Part shown: positions 4,895 through 5,813 of the stretch, piece after piece
Layout: every line of letters begins with the position of its first letter
Numbering within the stretch: position 1 is the first letter of the stretch
Origin: Candidatus Bathyarchaeota archaeon
GTDB taxonomy: Archaea; Thermoproteota; Bathyarchaeia; 40CM-2-53-6; FEN-987
NCBI GenBank assembly: GCA_003152955.1
Contig: PMBQ01000374.1
Location: 1 to 5,813, forward strand
Reading direction: 5' to 3'
Length of the DNA stretch: 5,813 nt
Translations under genes and position numbers: made by a program
Notes under the pieces: generated by a model
Told to the model about the DNA's origin: nothing
The model's input: the letters and a program-made list of their open reading frames with translations, nothing else
Databases searched by the model: none

Positions 4895-5813
4895 ATGGAT
4901 AACTACGATATTGCTATCATCGGCTCTGGACCAGCAGGTTTGACGGCCGCAATTTACGCGGGCCGAGCCCTGGTCAAAACACTTGTTCTCGCGGGCAGGA
5001 TTTCAGGCGGCCAGTTAATGCTCACCAGCGACGTCGAGAACTTTCCAGGATTCTCAAACGGCATACAAGGACCAGACCTAATGCAAGAAATGCGAAAGCA
5101 AGCAGAGCGATTTGGCGCTGAAATAATTGACGAAGATGTTGACTCGGTCGATTTTGAACACCGACCCTTCAAACTCGTAGCGGACGGAAAAGTACACACA
5201 GCCAAAGCCGTGATCGTGGCCACCGGGTCATCCGCGAAATGGCTGGGCTTGCCCTCTGAGGAAAAACTGCGAGGGCGTGGCGTTTCGAGCTGTGCAACGT
5301 GCGACGGGTACTTCTTCAGAGAAAGGCGCGTTGTGGTTGTTGGGGGAGGAGACACCGCGCTCGAGGAAGCTCTCTTCTTAACAAAGTATGCAACGCAAGT
5401 AGCCATAGTGCACAGGCGCGACACACTTCGAGCTAGCAAGATCATGCAGAGCAGAGCAATGAAAAATCAGAAGATCAAGTTCATTTGGAATTCAGTTGTC
5501 GAGGAAATAACGGGAGAGGGGAAAGTGGAAGGTGTCAGGCTCCGAAACGTGAAGACTGATGAAGTCTCTATGCTTCCCTGCGATGGCGTATTCATTGCCA
5601 TCGGATACCAACCCAACACAAACGCATTCGGGGGACAAATCGAACTCGACGAGAGAGGTTACGTCGTTTCGAGAAGCGGAAGCCAAACCAGTGTCGAAGG
5701 CGTCTTCGTAGCTGGAGACTTACATGATTACAAATATCGTCAGGCTGCCACCGCCGCGGGTGAAGGCTGCAGGGCTGCCATGGACGCATTAGGCTATCTG
5801 GATGAGCAGAAAG
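4895..5813 (+). CDS. trxB: Thioredoxin-disulfide reductase (3' end cut by the window)
   Basis: This flavoenzyme passes electrons from NAD(P)H through FAD and a redox-active disulfide to thioredoxin or a similar protein in the cytoplasm. The frame is open from ATG 4895 to the right edge, 306 codons, so only the last few residues should be missing. The FAD-binding GSGPAG lies at 10-15, GGQLMLTSDVENFPGF at 38-53, the active-site CATCD at 133-137, the second nucleotide-binding GGGDTA at 150-155, HRRD at 173-176 and the FAD-contacting VFVAGDLHD at 270-278 followed by YRQAATAAGEG (281-291). All catalytic features are present, including both cysteines. GGGDTALEEA plus HRR suggests NADPH use, as in standard enzymes, but cofactor choice cannot be settled here. 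The start has AGGA five bases upstream. The 94-base gap before it suggests its own promoter, so its link to the carbamoyl genes is probably only positional. Confidence 0.95.
   Translation, partial: MDNYDIAIIGSGPAGLTAAIYAGRALVKTLVLAGRISGGQLMLTSDVENFPGFSNGIQGPDLMQEMRKQAERFGAEIIDEDVDSVDFEHRPFKLVADGKVHTAKAVIVATGSSAKWLGLPSEEKLRGRGVSSCATCDGYFFRERRVVVVGGGDTALEEALFLTKYATQVAIVHRRDTLRASKIMQSRAMKNQKIKFIWNSVVEEITGEGKVEGVRLRNVKTDEVSMLPCDGVFIAIGYQPNTNAFGGQIELDERGYVVSRSGSQTSVEGVFVAGDLHDYKYRQAATAAGEGCRAAMDALGYLDEQK

Noticed and set aside
4954..5445. Minus-strand open frame of 163 codons
   Set aside because: It lies fully inside the thioredoxin reductase gene, whose motifs are all intact; the serine-rich product is a shadow.

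Overview
This 5.8-kb window holds six protein-coding genes; two are cut by the window ends. Base composition is intermediate (about half GC by eye). Ribosome-binding sites are weak or irregular, two genes appear to start at TTG or GTG, and a few AT-rich TATA-like boxes sit upstream of genes. This suits an archaeon, perhaps of the Nitrososphaeria/Bathyarchaeia type, but that placement is an inference and none of the genes proves it.

Layout. (1) Positions 1-697, minus strand: the N-terminal 232 codons of a P-loop ATPase of the RecF/OLD-like type, leaving the window on the left. (2) Positions 698-1024: a gene-free stretch with a cluster of ATTTCGTG repeats, a purine-rich tract with a repeated 10-mer, and a short minus-strand piece that looks like the 3' end of a tRNA (T-arm, acceptor strand, CCA) with no matching 5' half. 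(3) Positions 1025-4247: a carbamoyl-phosphate module. One transcarbamylase lies on the minus strand. Divergent from it are a carbamate kinase and a second transcarbamylase on the plus strand. (4) Positions 4297-4800: a small RDD-family membrane protein. (5) Positions 4895-5813: an almost complete thioredoxin reductase that leaves the window on the right.

How the genes may work together. Transcarbamylases running in the phosphorolytic direction make carbamoyl phosphate from a carbamoylated compound, and carbamate kinase uses it to make ATP, as in the arginine deiminase, agmatine, and allantoin/oxamate fermentations. Both transcarbamylases resemble the knotted YgeW/acetylornithine subgroup rather than ordinary ornithine transcarbamylase, and both have changed HCLP substrate motifs (HVLP and HCGP). 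No arginine deiminase or other upstream enzyme is present, so the carbamoyl donor is unknown. This unassigned carbamoyl-to-ATP module is the most interesting content of the window. The RDD protein could be a membrane partner, but only its position suggests this. Thioredoxin reductase is probably a housekeeping redox gene.
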